Assembly: GCF_022965805.1 (NCBI RefSeq)
Contig: NC_133110.1
Location: 31,992,790-32,056,789 of the forward strand
Reading direction: 5' to 3'
Length of the DNA: 64,000 nucleotides
From: Primulina eburnea
Taxonomy: Eukaryota; Streptophyta; Magnoliopsida; Lamiales; Gesneriaceae
Every line of letters begins with the position of its first letter. Position 1 is the first letter of the stretch. The notes beneath the pieces were generated by a model, which worked only from the letters and a program-made list of their open reading frames with translations, made no database searches and had not been told where the DNA came from. The position numbers and the translations under genes are program-made. Below are positions 43,523-55,464 of this stretch, piece by piece.

Positions 43523-46492
43523 ATGGCCCAAAAAGGTGAGTTGAAACAATTGTTGCACATACATGAACCACTTGTGTTAATTGTTTATAAGGAGATACTC
43601 CTAAACACAAGTGATATAGTCGGGTCCCTTCCGAGCATTGTTGTTTCACTTTTGCAGGAATTTGATGATATATTTCTGGAGGAACTACCTCAAGGGCTAC
43701 CACCATTGAGGGGGATTGAACACCAAATTGATTTGGTACTCGGGAGTGCATTGCCAAATAGTCCAGCTTATAGAAGAAGTCCAGAGGAGACTAAGGAGCT
43801 TCAACGGCAGGTAAGTGAGTTGTTAGATAGGGGTTTTGTGCGTGAGTCCATGTCTCCTTGTGCCGTACCTGTTTTATTAGTTCATAAGAATGATGGCTCA
43901 TGGCGTATGTGTGTAGATTGTAGGGCAATTAATAATATAACCATCAAGTATAGGCATCTCATACCTAGAATAGATGACATGTTAGATGAATTGCATGGTG
44001 CTTGTATATTTAGCAAAATTGATTTGAAGAGTGGTTATAACCAAATTAGGATGAGGGAAGGTGATGAGTGGAAAACGGCTTTTAAAACCAAGTACGTGTT
44101 ATATGAGTGGATGGTCATGTCTTTTGGCTTAACTAACGCTCCTAGCACCTTTATGAGGTTAATGAACCATGTCTTGCGTGCATACATAGGAAAATTTGTT
44201 GTTGTTTACTTTGATGATATCCTAGTATATAGCAAAGACTTGGATGAGCATGTTGGTCACTTGAAACTTGTGTTAATCACACTAAGGGCTGAAAATCTAT
44301 ATGCTAACTTAAAGAAATGTTATTTTTGTACAAGCAAACTTGTCTTTCTTGGTTTTGTGGTAAGCTCACAGGGGATACAAGTGGATGAAGACAAGGTAAG
44401 TGCTATTCGAGATTGGTCATCGTCTACTACTGTTGGTCAAGTCCGAAGTTTCCATTGACTTGCAAGCTTCTATAGGAGGTTTGTAAATGATTTAAGCACA
44501 TTGGCAGCACCGATGACGGCGGTGATTAAGAAGAACGTTCTATTTCATTGGGGCGAGGAGCAAGAGAAGTCTTTTAATATTATCAAGCAAAAATTAATCA
44601 ATGCTCCTTTACTTGTTTTACCTGATTTTTCTAATACCTTTGAAATTGAATGTGATGCTTCAGGTGTAGGTATTGGTGGAGTCTTGATGCAAGGAGGTCG
44701 ATCAGTGGCGTACTTTAGCGAGAAGATCAATGGAGCATCCCTGAACTATCCCACGTATGATAAGGAGTTCTACGCACTTGTGAGAACTCTAGAGACGTGG
44801 CAGCACTACTTGAGGCCTAAGGAGTTTGTGATTCACACGGATCATGAGTCTCTTAAGCACCTTAAGGGGCAACAGAAGTTGAACATGCGGCATGCCAAGT
44901 GGGTGGCATTCATTGAAACATTTCCCTACATCATCAAGTACAAACAAGGTAAGAAAAATGAAGTGGCTGACGCACTATCACGGAGGTATGTACTGATCTC
45001 TACTTTGGAGTCTAAAGTTTTGAGATTTGAGCATGTGAAGGAATTTTATGTGCTAGATGAGGATTTTAAGAGTGTATTTGAAACGTGTATGCATGGTCCA
45101 CATGAGAGATTCTATTTGCATAACGGTTTCTTGTTTAGAGAAGATAGATTATGCATCCCTAAATCATCCATTCGTGAGTTACTTGTTAGGGAAGCACATA
45201 GGGGTGGATTAATGGGACATTTTGGTGTGGCTAAAACTTTAAGCGCATTGCATGAACATTTCTATTGGCCACATATGAAACGTGATGTTGAGTGTGTGTG
45301 TGAAAGTGCATAACTTTGTAGACAAGCTAAATCTAAAACACAACCACATGGATTGTATACACCACTTCCCGTCCCTAGTGAACCTTGGGTTGATATTTCT
45401 ATGGACTTTTTTTTGGGGTTGCCTAGGACAAAGAAGGGGATGGATTCTATATTTGTCGTTGTGGATAGATTTTCTAAGATGACACATTTTATTGCTTGTC
45501 ACAAAAGTGATGATGCTTCTCACATTGCAGATTTGTTCTTTAGAGAATTCGTTAGGTTGCATGGTATGCCTAGGACTATTGTTTCTGACCGTGATGTTAA
45601 ATTCTTGAGTTACTTTTGGAAAACTTTGTAGGCTAAACTTGGCACAAAATTGTTGTTTTCTACCACTTGTCATCCTCAAACGGATGGACAAACTGAGCTT
45701 GTTAACAAAACTTTAGGAACATATTTGCGTGCTATACTTAAAAAGAACTTAAAGAATTGGGAAGATTGTTTGTCATTTGTTGAGTTTGCGTATAATCGTT
45801 GCATGCATTCAACTACAAATTATTCGCCATTTGAAATTGTTTATGGTTTTAATCCTTTGACTCCGTTAGATTTGATGTCTTTACCTGTGAGTGAAAGGTT
45901 AAACATGGATGGCAAGAAGAAGGATGAATTTGTTAGGAGTTTGCATGAAAAGGTCAAGGCCAATATTGAGAAGAGAAATGAGCAATATGCCAAACAAGCC
46001 AACAAAGGGAAAAAGAATGTGGTCTTTGAGAAGGGAGATTGGGTGTGGCTACACTTGAGGAAGGAAATGTTCCCCGAGAAGAGACGTTCAAAGCTATTAC
46101 CTAGGGGTGATGGACCATTTCAAGTCCTTGAAAGGATCAACGACAACGCCTACAAACTCGATTTACCAGGTGAGTATAACGTGAGTTCTACTTTTAATGT
46201 TAGTGACTTGTCGTTGTTTGATGTAGGTGACGAGCTGGATTTGAGGACAAATCATTTTCAAGAAAGGGAGGATGATGCGAACACGGATGGTCAAGCCCCG
46301 AGGAAAACATGGGACCCTTTAGAGTTGCCGGAGGGACCAATCACGAGGGGACGACTAAAGAGATTCAAGGAAGCATTGCAGGTGCTTATGAGCAAGGAAG
46401 AAGGACTTACAAGCGGGGTGCAAAGTGCTGGAGAGTTCGTGAGCAAGGTAGTAAGTTGGGAGCCAAAGGAACATTATTCAAGTGATAAATGA
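43523..46492 (+). pseudogene. pol: Gypsy A RT-RNase H-integrase, broken
   Basis: RT has GIEHQIDLV, RMCVDCRAINNITIKYRH, FSKIDLKSGYNQIRM and the catalytic YFDDILVYS near 44207. A stop at 44456 precedes RNase H ([35 protein letters not shown]). After a stop at 45311 comes integrase, with [16 protein letters not shown] and [11 protein letters not shown] and the CHPQTDGQTELVN block, with a further stop at 45629. The end (WVWLHLRKEMFPEKRRSK, then EGPITRGRLKRFKEAL) runs into the 3' LTR from 46326 and stops at 46490. All domains are present, but three stops inactivate it. Confidence 0.88.
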
Positions 46493-46779
46493 AGATGAGT
46501 CCAGAAGCATCGGCGTCCGAGCGGCCAAATATTATCGCCCGAGCGCCACACTTACTGTCCAAGGAGAAAAATTCCAGAACGCCTCGCGCCCGAGTGGTCA
46601 TATTCTACCGCCCGAGTGCGAGTCAGATGCGGGAAAATCCTAGTTTCCTAGTTTAGATTTTTGATTATTTTGGTAACTAGATTTGATATATTTTTTGATA
46701 TGTAAACATATGTGACGAAATTTTGACACACAATTCAGATTTTTTATTGATATTTTATCAAGGTTTTGAGTTTTCTCTC
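46326..46779 (+). repeat. 3' LTR of gypsy A, first part
   Basis: It matches the 5' LTR from TGCCGGAGGG onward, including the dyad array, and stops at the gypsy B target CTCTC (46775-46779). It resumes at 54318. Confidence 0.9.
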
Positions 46780-48211
46780 TGTAGTGACCCGTTCCAGAAT
46801 CACCTACTAATTGAGAACTAAGCATGCAATCAACTTAATTAATAAAAATCAGAGTTAAGTGCGGAAAAGGCCAAAGAATCAAGCGTTATACAACCCAATC
46901 GAAATCTAGAATAACCCAGAATAAAAATATTCGGTACAACCATAACGAATCAAATGGAAAACACTGAAAACTAAACCAGCCAGCTACTCAACGTCCTCCT
47001 CCTGCTCCTCCTGAGCCATCCAACCTGAGGCCTGCCCCGTGGGAATGGGGTGTCCAAGAATAAACAAAACCGAGGACGTGAGCGATAAGAACGCCCAGTA
47101 CAAAAGTATGAGTATACAAACCTATATGAAATGCACATGCTATGATATGATACCAGGGTAGGAATCACAAAGGATCTCAAAATGCTCAGTCTAGAGGCGC
47201 CAAGTGGATAGTGCCGCGCGGTCCAACCTCTGGGTCACTGCATCCACTACAAGACAGACGTGGACCTAAAATGTCCCGGACCACCGAAGCCCTCCCGACC
47301 CGTCGGCCACTGTGTACTCTCGGTGTCCATGCGTCCACAAGACAGGGCTGAGCGGCCCCAAGATATAGCTTATCTCGAAAGAGATACAGCTCAACAGTAA
47401 AGGCTATCTCAAAGGAGATACGGCTCAACATGATATGCAATATGCATCATAACTCGTGACATAATAGCATGCATCATATGACATATAACAATGCAGCAAA
47501 TACTCATGCAACACATATATGAATGTATACTCAACCAGGATATCTCGGATAGTACTTTCGTACCTCTATCACAGCAAGCCTAGCCTTACGCAACACCGCT
47601 AATCAGGTCTAGCACAAGCCTACGCATCAAAAGCATACTCAATCAATACTACCATGCTCGACTAACAAAACCAGTACTCCCTAGTACTACCAAAGGTTTA
47701 GGGTTTACCTTCGTCCGTCGACAGCCCTTTGATGTCGATTGCCTTGAAACTCAGGCGCCGCTACTCTACTACTCCTGGCAGCTCTTAGCTATCGCTCGAC
47801 CAACAACTAACCCTAGAAACCTTCCAAACTCTCCAAAATGAGAGAAAACTCAAGAAATTGGCAAGTCAAAAATGAGAAATCCGAGCACTATTTATAGGCC
47901 ATGTTCGGATCCTCCGAACAACACTTCGGAACGTCCGAACGCTACGTGTCCAATGGCTCTTGACAGCTCATGATCGGATCCTCCGATCATACACTTCGGA
48001 CCGTCCGAACATGCATGGAAAATGACGTGTCGATCAACACTTGACACCTATGATCGGATTCACCGAACTACACTTCGGATCGTCCGAACTCTTCGGTGCT
48101 TCCGAACCCTCTTCGGTCCGTCCGATCATGACCATAGCCAAAATTACACCTTAAACCTTCTTAATCACCATTACTCCGTTAATTACCCAATTTGGAATTC
48201 GGGCTACTACA
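46780..48211 (-). repeat. 3' LTR of gypsy B
   Basis: 1432 bp, on the plus strand starting TGTAGTGACCCG and ending GGGCTACTACA. Next to it, at about 48212-48225, the minus strand reads AAGGGGGGAGAA, the polypurine tract, so this is the 3' LTR. It carries eight TTCGGNNCNTCCGAAC-like dyads at 47903-48130. Confidence 0.93.
47903..48130. repeat. TTCGGA..TCCGAAC dyad array in gypsy B LTR
   Basis: Eight units such as TTCGGATCCTCCGAA and TTCGGAACGTCCGAA, alternating with GATCGGATCCTCCGATC forms, in about 230 bp. The identical array is in the other LTR at 54004-54231. There, read on the minus strand, it ends about 15 bp before the TATA box CCTATAAAT. Confidence 0.9.
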
Positions 48212-48361
48212 TTCTCCCCCCCTTAAAAGATTTCGTCCTCGAAATCAGGCTTAGAGAATGAACAAAATGAAATAACAACATCATTAATACATCTTAATTG
48301 TTGTTGAATACAACTGATACTATGATTACAACTGAAAACACAAACTTATACAAAGCACAAC

Positions 48362-51300
48362 TCAAAAGAGCTCTGGATGCTCCGAACGCATACGACTCTC
48401 TAACTCCCAAGTGGCTTCTTCAGTGCCTCGACGCTGCCACTGCACTAAGACAAGAGGAATGATCTTATTCCGCAACACCTTATCTTTGCGATCTAGAATC
48501 TGAACTGGTCGCTCCACGTAAGACAAATCCGTATCAAGTTGAACTTCAGATGGATGTAAGATGTGCGACTCATCTGCTACATAACGTCTCAACAAGGATA
48601 CGTGGAACACATCATGAATACTTGATAGGTACGGCGGCAACGCAAGTCTGTAAGCTAAATCTCCCACACATTCCAGTATCTCGAATGGACCAATAAATCT
48701 CGGAGACAGCTTACCCTTGAGACCAAATCTCAAAATCCTGCGAAAAGGCGAAACTCGGAGAAACACCTTCTCACCTGGCTGAAAATGAAGAGGTCGACGC
48801 TTTGTGTTCGCATAACTAGCCTGTCGATCTGAGCAGTCTTAATCCGCTTCTTGATTACTGCAACCGTATCTATAGCCTGCTGGACTAACTCCGGTCCCTC
48901 TACCTGTCGTTCCCCGACTTCATCCCAGAATAATGGAGTACGACAACGTCGCCCGTACAACGCCTCAAATGGTGCCATACCAATACTACGATGATAGCTG
49001 TTGTTGTACGCGAACTCAATCAAAGGCAAATGATCCTGCCAAGCGGGTCCGAAATCCATAACACAGGCTCGCAACATATCCTCAAGCGTACGGATAGTCC
49101 TCTCTGATTGACCGTCAGTCTCCGGATGATAAGCAGTACTCAGACTCAGTGTAGTACCCAAAGCTGACTGGAAACTACCCCAAAACCGTGAGGTAAAACG
49201 AGGATCTCTGTCACTAACAATACTGACAGGCACTCCATGCAAACGTACAATCTCCTGAATGTACAATCGAGCCATACGATCGAAAGTGAAATCACGATTA
49301 TACGGCAGAAAATGAGCAGACTTGGTGAGTCGATCCACCACTACCCAGATAGCATCGCTGTTCCTCGAAGATAATGGCAAGTGAGTAATAAAATCCATCG
49401 TAATATGCTCCCACTTCCATTCTGGAATAGGTAAGTTCAACAATAATCCTCCCGGTCGACGGTGTTCTGCCTTAACCTGCTGGCAAACTAGACACTTGGA
49501 GACAAACTGATACACGCTGCGCTTCATCCCTTTCCACCAAAATCGAGTTCTCAAATCTTTATACATCTTATTGCTTCCTGGATGAATACTCAGCTTGCTT
49601 CGATGAGCATGAGACAAAATCTCGTCCCTCAAAGTGTCATCCTCTGGTACTACAACCCGATTAGATAAGCACAGAAGACCATTGGACTGATAATGGAAGC
49701 CGCTATCTCCACCCGCTAACCGAGCTAATCTCTGAGTCTTCAGATCAGACATCTGAGCATCTCAAATCCGAGCGAACAAATTGGGCTCAGATAAAATGGT
49801 AGCAACACGAATGCTCTCCATACCTTTCCGATGCTTGAAGTTAAACCCCAACGAGCAACTATCCTGGATGGCACTAGTCATAGCACAAGTCTGAAGTGCA
49901 GATGCTCTCACCTTGCGACTAAGCGCATCAGCTGTGAGATTCGCAGAACCTGGATGGTACTTGATCTCGCAATCATAATCCTTCAGCAAATCCATCCAAC
50001 GACGTTGCCTCATGTTCAACTCAGCCTGAGTGAACAGATATTTCAGACTCTTATGATCAGTAAAGATCTCAAACTGAACACCGTACAAATAATGACGCCA
50101 GATCTTCAGCGCAAACACAATAGCTGCCAACTCTAGGTCATGAACTGGATACTTCTCCTCGTGAGGTTTTAGCTGTCTAGAAGCATAAGCTATCACATGA
50201 CCATTCTGCGTCAACACACATCCTAAGCCTTGCGAGGAGGCATCGGTGTAAACGCTGAAACCATCAGATCCTGACGGTAACGCCAAAACAGGTGCGGAAG
50301 TCAGAAGTCGACGAAGCTCTCTGAAACTATCTTCGCACTCGGATGACCACTCAAATGGAACATCCCTCCGAGTAAGTTGCGTCAATGGTCTGGCTATCTG
50401 AGAGAAATTCACGATGAAGCGACGATAATACCCTGCCAGACCTAGAAAACTACGGATCTCAGCCACCGTCGTCGGACGTGACCAATTCAGCACTGCTTCA
50501 ATCTTGCTGGGATCCACAGAAACTCCTTCCTTGGAAATCACATGACCAAGGAATACCACACGATCAATCCAGAACTCGCACTTACTCAGCTTAGCATACA
50601 ATTGCTTCTCGCGAAGAATCTGCAACACAATCCTCAAGTGTTGGGCATGCTCTTCCACACTGTGGGAATAGATCAAGATATCGTCAATGAAAACCACCAC
50701 AAACTGATCCAGAAAATCTCGGAAGACTCGGTTCATCAGATCCATGAACACCGCTGGCGCATTCGTCAATCCGAATGGCATAACTAGAAACTCGTAATGC
50801 CCATAACGAGTACGAAATGCAGTCTTGGAAATATCATCATCTCTGACTCTCATCTGATGATAACCCGATCGCAAGTCGATCTTGGAGTAAACAGAAGTAC
50901 CCTGAAGCTGATCGAACAAGTCATCAATACGGGGTAAAGGGTACTTGTTTTTGATCGTCACCCGATTCAGCTGGCGATAATCAATGCACAACCGCATCGA
51001 TCCATCCTTCTTCTTGACAAACAAGACTGGAGCTCCCCAAGGCGAAACACTCGGGCGAATATAACCCTTATCAAGAAGATCCTGCAATTGCTGCTTCAGC
51101 TCTCTCATCTCTGACGGAGCAAGACGATAGGGGGCACGAGAAATCGGTGCAGTCCCTGGCATTAAATCTATGCCAAATTCCACCTCTCTGACCGGAGGAA
51201 AACCAGGAATCTCATCTGGGAAAACATCAGGAAATTCACAAACCACTGGAATATCCTCTAGACCAACACTACCTGTGGATGAATCAATCGCATAGATGAG

Positions 51301-52782
51301 GTAGCCTTCCCCGCCCGACTCTAAAGCACGACAGGCTTTCAGAGCAGATACCACTGGCATCGGAGGTCGCGCTCCCTCACCATAGAAAAACCAACTAGAG
51401 CTTTCAGTCGTACGAAACTGAACAAGCTTCTGGTAACAATCCACAGTAGCTCGGTAGGTAGTCAATAAGTCTATACCCAAGATACAATCAAAATCTTCCA
51501 TCTCTAGGATCATAAGATTCGCAGTCAACTCGTTACCCTCAAAATCTAAGGGACAACCCATCACTAGACGCTTCGCTAACACCGAATGACCCATCGGAGT
51601 AGAAACAGAAAGAATGACGTCTAGAGAAACATAGGGTAATCTATGACGCTTAACAAATCGTGCAGAAATGAAGGAATGAGAGGCTCCTGTATCAATAAGA
51701 ACAAAAGCAGGAATACCGCATAAATGAAAAGTACCTGCTATGACTCTCTCCGTCTCATCTGCAGCCTGATCCTGGTTCAGCGCAAAAACCTGACCTTGGG
51801 CACGAGGTCGAAGATTCGAACTACCCACTGCCTGACCCTGCCTCCTCTGCTGAACAGTCGTCTGAGATCCAGAACCGGATCCTGCTCCACCTCGCAACTG
51901 AGGACAATTCTTCTTAATATGCCCCATCTCTCCGCACTGATAACAAGCTCCTGCGGCTACTCGGCATTGCTCCGATGGATGGTTCTTCCCACAATGCGCA
52001 CAAGACTCCTTCTTCTTACCAAAGCGGAAAACACCACTAGATCGAGATCCAGATCCAGAAGAAGATGAACCAGATTTCTTGAATGACTGAGATCGAGGCC
52101 TCAAAGTACTCGGAGGTCTAGAAGAAGAAAGAATAGCCCTACCACGCTGGAGACTGATCTCTGCCTGGCGACACCGGTTCACTAACCCATCATAAGAAGT
52201 AGGATTATCACAGACAGTGACTCGATCAAAGATCTCCTGATTAAGGCCCTGGAGGAAATGATCATACTTGGCCTCAGAACTGCCACTGATATGAGGAGCG
52301 AAGGGTAACAACTCAAAGAATTTCTGCTGATACTCATCAACAGACATACTCCCCTGCTTAAGGTTCAGGAGCTCAATCGTCTTGGCCTGGCGAAGGGCTG
52401 GAGGAAAGTACAGCTGCATGAACGCTGCACGGAAATCGACCCAAGTCGCTCTACCCTGCGACTGAACTATCGGCGCAGAAGTCGATCGCCACCACCTGCG
52501 AGCACGGCCCTCGAGAAGAAAACTAAGGGTCTCCATCTTCTGCTCATCGGTGCACTGGAATGCGCGGAAACAACTCTCCATGCGCTCTAACCAATCCTCC
52601 GCATCATCGGGAGTCTCACCGCCAACTAAAGGCTTAGGCCCCATCTGCATGAAACGATGCATATCGAAACGCCTAGGACCATCCCGACGATGACGATGCT
52701 CACGATGACGTCTATGATCATCCTGGTTACCCCATCGACCTACACTCCCCTGACTACTCCCGTCATCAAAATGGTCAGCCAT
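48362..52782 (-). pseudogene. gag-pol: Gypsy B gag-pol polyprotein, one stop and one frameshift
   Basis: I place the start at ATG 52782 ([12 protein letters not shown]) because the upstream in-frame residues are hydrophobic leader sequence with no gag similarity. Gag has the core text [19 protein letters not shown] and a knuckle, [14 protein letters not shown], near 51904-51945. Protease follows as [13 protein letters not shown] as [10 protein letters not shown] (near 50685) and RNase H as [14 protein letters not shown] at about 49762 breaks the frame before integrase, which has the HHCC finger, the VVVDRLTKSAHFLP region and CHPETDGQSERTI-type text. A one-base shift near 48820 precedes the C-terminal part with LSPRFIGPFEILE and the chromodomain-like VQWQRRGTEEATWELES. 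Everything else is intact. Confidence 0.92.
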
Positions 52783-52859
52783 CGCTACAAGATAGAATAG
52801 GAAAAATGGTAAAATGGTCAACGGAAATCCCAAAACAGAATCTATATCCCAAAATCATA

Positions 52860-52880
52860 CGCATGCTCTGATACCATAAA
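52860..52880 (-). other. Primer-binding site of gypsy B
   Basis: On the minus strand, TGGTATCAGAGCATGCG follows the end of the 5' LTR after a few bases. It matches initiator tRNA-Met. Confidence 0.9.
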
Positions 52881-54312
52881 TGTAGTGACCCGTTCCAGAA
52901 TCACCTACTAATTGAGAACTAAGCATGCAATCAACTTAATTAATAAAAATCAGAGTTAAGTGCGGAAAAGGCCAAAGAATCAAGCGTTATACAACCCAAT
53001 CGAAATCTAGAATAACCCAGAATAAAAATATTCGGTACAACCATAACGAATCAAATGGAAAACACTGAAAACTAAACCAGCCAGCTACTCAACGTCCTCC
53101 TCCTGCTCCTCCTGAGCCATCCAACCTGAGGCCTGCCCCGTGGGAATGGGGTGTCCAAGAATAAACAAAACCGAGGACGTGAGCGATAAGAACGCCCAGT
53201 ACAAAAGTATGAGTATACAAACCTATATGAAATGCACATGCTATGATATGATACCAGGGTAGGAATCACAAAGGATCTCAAAATGCTCAGTCTAGAGGCG
53301 CCAAGTGGATAGTGCCGCGCGGTCCAACCTCTGGGTCACTGCATCCACTACAAGACAGACGTGGACCTAAAATGTCCCGGACCACCGAAGCCCTCCCGAC
53401 CCGTCGGCCACTGTGTACTCTCGGTGTCCATGCGTCCACAAGACAGGGCTGAGCGGCCCCAAGATATAGCTTATCTCGAAAGAGATACAGCTCAACAGTA
53501 AAGGCTATCTCAAAGGAGATACGGCTCAACATGATATGCAATATGCATCATAACTCGTGACATAATAGCATGCATCATATGACATATAACAATGCAGCAA
53601 ATACTCATGCAACACATATATGAATGTATACTCAACCAGGATATCTCGGATAGTACTTTCGTACCTCTATCACAGCAAGCCTAGCCTTACGCAACACCGC
53701 TAATCAGGTCTAGCACAAGCCTACGCATCAAAAGCATACTCAATCAATACTACCATGCTCGACTAACAAAACCAGTACTCCCTAGTACTACCAAAGGTTT
53801 AGGGTTTACCTTCGTCCGTCGACAGCCCTTTGATGTCGATTGCCTTGAAACTCAGGCGCCGCTACTCTACTACTCCTGGCAGCTCTTAGCTATCGCTCGA
53901 CCAACAACTAACCCTAGAAACCTTCCAAACTCTCCAAAATGAGAGAAAACTCAAGAAATTGGCAAGTCAAAAATGAGAAATCCGAGCACTATTTATAGGC
54001 CATGTTCGGATCCTCCGAACAACACTTCGGAACGTCCGAACGCTACGTGTCCAATGGCTCTTGACAGCTCATGATCGGATCCTCCGATCATACACTTCGG
54101 ACCGTCCGAACATGCATGGAAAATGACGTGTCGATCAACACTTGACACCTATGATCGGATTCACCGAACTACACTTCGGATCGTCCGAACTCTTCGGTGC
54201 TTCCGAACCCTCTTCGGTCCGTCCGATCATGACCATAGCCAAAATTACACCTTAAACCTTCTTAATCACCATTACTCCGTTAATTACCCAATTTGGAATT
54301 CGGGCTACTACA
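52881..54312 (-). repeat. 5' LTR of gypsy B
   Basis: 1432 bp and, as far as I compared, the same as 46780-48211, including both decayed short frames and the dyad array at 54004-54231. TATA CCTATAAAT lies at 53992-54000 on the minus strand. Confidence 0.93.
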
Positions 54313-54317
54313 CTCTC

Positions 54318-54623
54318 AAACTTTTTTCAAAGCTTCGCTTTGTGTTCATCAAAATTCAAACTTATCAAGATTCGTTCTTGTGGCATTTGTCGATTGATTT
54401 CATACGGATTGTCAAGGGCAAGTTCTTTGAAGGTTTGTCTGTTTCTCAATTGTTTAATCGTGAATATTTATTGCAAAGTTTTTATAATTTAGAGATGAAT
54501 ATCACACTCCAAAACTTGATTCAAAAGATCGGGACAAACAACGATTCCTTGTTCGTCATTGAATTGAGGGTGCGATTCGAGTTTAATCGTGTTTGCTTTT
54601 CATTCGTACAAAGATTCGCATCA
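54318..54623 (+). repeat. 3' LTR of gypsy A, second part
   Basis: It continues the LTR interrupted at 46779 (CAAACTTTTTTCAAAGCTTCG and on) and ends CGCATCA. The copia 2 integrase frame begins directly after it. Confidence 0.9.
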
Positions 54624-55400
54624 GTTTGTGTTGATGATTTCTCACGATATTCATGGGTAAGTTTCATTAGGGAGAAATCAGACACTTTTGATGTGTTTAA
54701 ACAATTGGTCACAAGAATCACAAACTTCCATAATTTAAAGGTGAGAAGGATAAGAACTGATCATGGTAAAGAATTTGAAAACTCTTTATTCTCATCTTTT
54801 TGTGACAAGAAGGGGATTTCACATGAATTTTCAACACCAAAAACCCCACAACAAAATGGCATTGCCGAACGTAAGAATAGGACTTTGCAAGAAATGGCAA
54901 GGGTGATGGTAGCTTCAAAGAATATCTCAAAGCGTTTTTGGGCAGAAGCCCTTAATACATCATGTCATATTTCGAATATGGTCTATTTAAAAAGTGGTTC
55001 AACCATGACTTCTTGTGAGATCATCATGGGAAAGAAGCCTAATCTTAAATATTTTCATGTTTTTGGTTGTGCTTGTTATATTTTGAATGACAGAGATCAA
55101 CTTGCAAAGTTCGATTCAAAGAATGATAAGTGTTTGTTTTTGGGATATGCCACTAATAGTCGAGCTTATCGCATGTTTAATTTGAGAACTAGGACTATTA
55201 TGGAATACATTAATGTTTTTTTTATGATTGTGCAGATCTCAAAAAGAAAACTACTAAAGATGACGTTGAAGACCTTCTGGAAACTCAAACCTCACTGGAA
55301 AATACAGATGTTGCCCAGATGTTGCAACATCTGGCACAACATGTGACAACGAAGTCACCGAATCACAAGAAGATGCTCACAGCGATGATGAGGCAGTAGA
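54624..55400 (+). pseudogene. pol: Copia 2 integrase core, broken
   Basis: Immediately after gypsy A, VCVDDFSRYSWVSFIREK opens the integrase catalytic core. RTDHGKEFENSLF and TPQQNGIAERKNRT hold the second Asp and the Glu of the D,D,E triad; FGCACYILNDRDQLAKFDSK marks the C-terminal part. The zinc-binding part and about 150 residues before it are missing. The frame is lost near 55200. Confidence 0.85.
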
Positions 55401-55464
55401 TGATGGACCGTGTATTCCAAGCAAAATCCAAAAGAACCATCCATCATCTCAAATCATCGGAGGA

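Larger units (their letters stand above)
46780..54312 (-). mobile_element. Gypsy element B, Tekay-like chromovirus, complete and very young
   Basis: 7533 bp on the minus strand with two 1432-bp LTRs, a primer site, a gag-pol region and a polypurine tract. A perfect 5-bp duplication, CTCTC, flanks it at 46775-46779 and 54313-54317. The LTRs look identical wherever I compared them. Domain order is gag, protease, RT, RNase H, integrase and a C-terminal chromodomain-like part, which places it among chromoviruses, most like the Tekay/Del clade. It sits inside the 3' LTR of gypsy A. One stop and one frameshift break its single long frame. Confidence 0.92.
40721..54623 (+). mobile_element. Gypsy element A, CRM-like, nested in copia 2
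   Basis: 762-bp LTRs flank gag, protease, RT, RNase H and integrase in gypsy order. The 3' LTR is split by gypsy B (46326-46779 plus 54318-54623, together 760 bp). The pol frame continues about 55 codons into the 3' LTR, a known trait of the centromeric CRM clade, so CRM-like is my best guess. There is no clear chromodomain. The target flanks (ATTTA left, GTTTG right) do not match, and copia 2 has lost coding sequence here. Confidence 0.85.

Noticed and set aside
46971..47440. Two minus-strand frames in the gypsy B LTR that appear again at 53072-53541.
   Set aside because: They repeat only because the two LTRs are identical; neither has a recognisable domain.
52783..52833. The upstream hydrophobic start of gypsy B gag as a signal peptide.
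   Set aside because: Gag proteins of this lineage start at the MADHF-type sequence; the 17 upstream residues are leader sequence that happens to be open.
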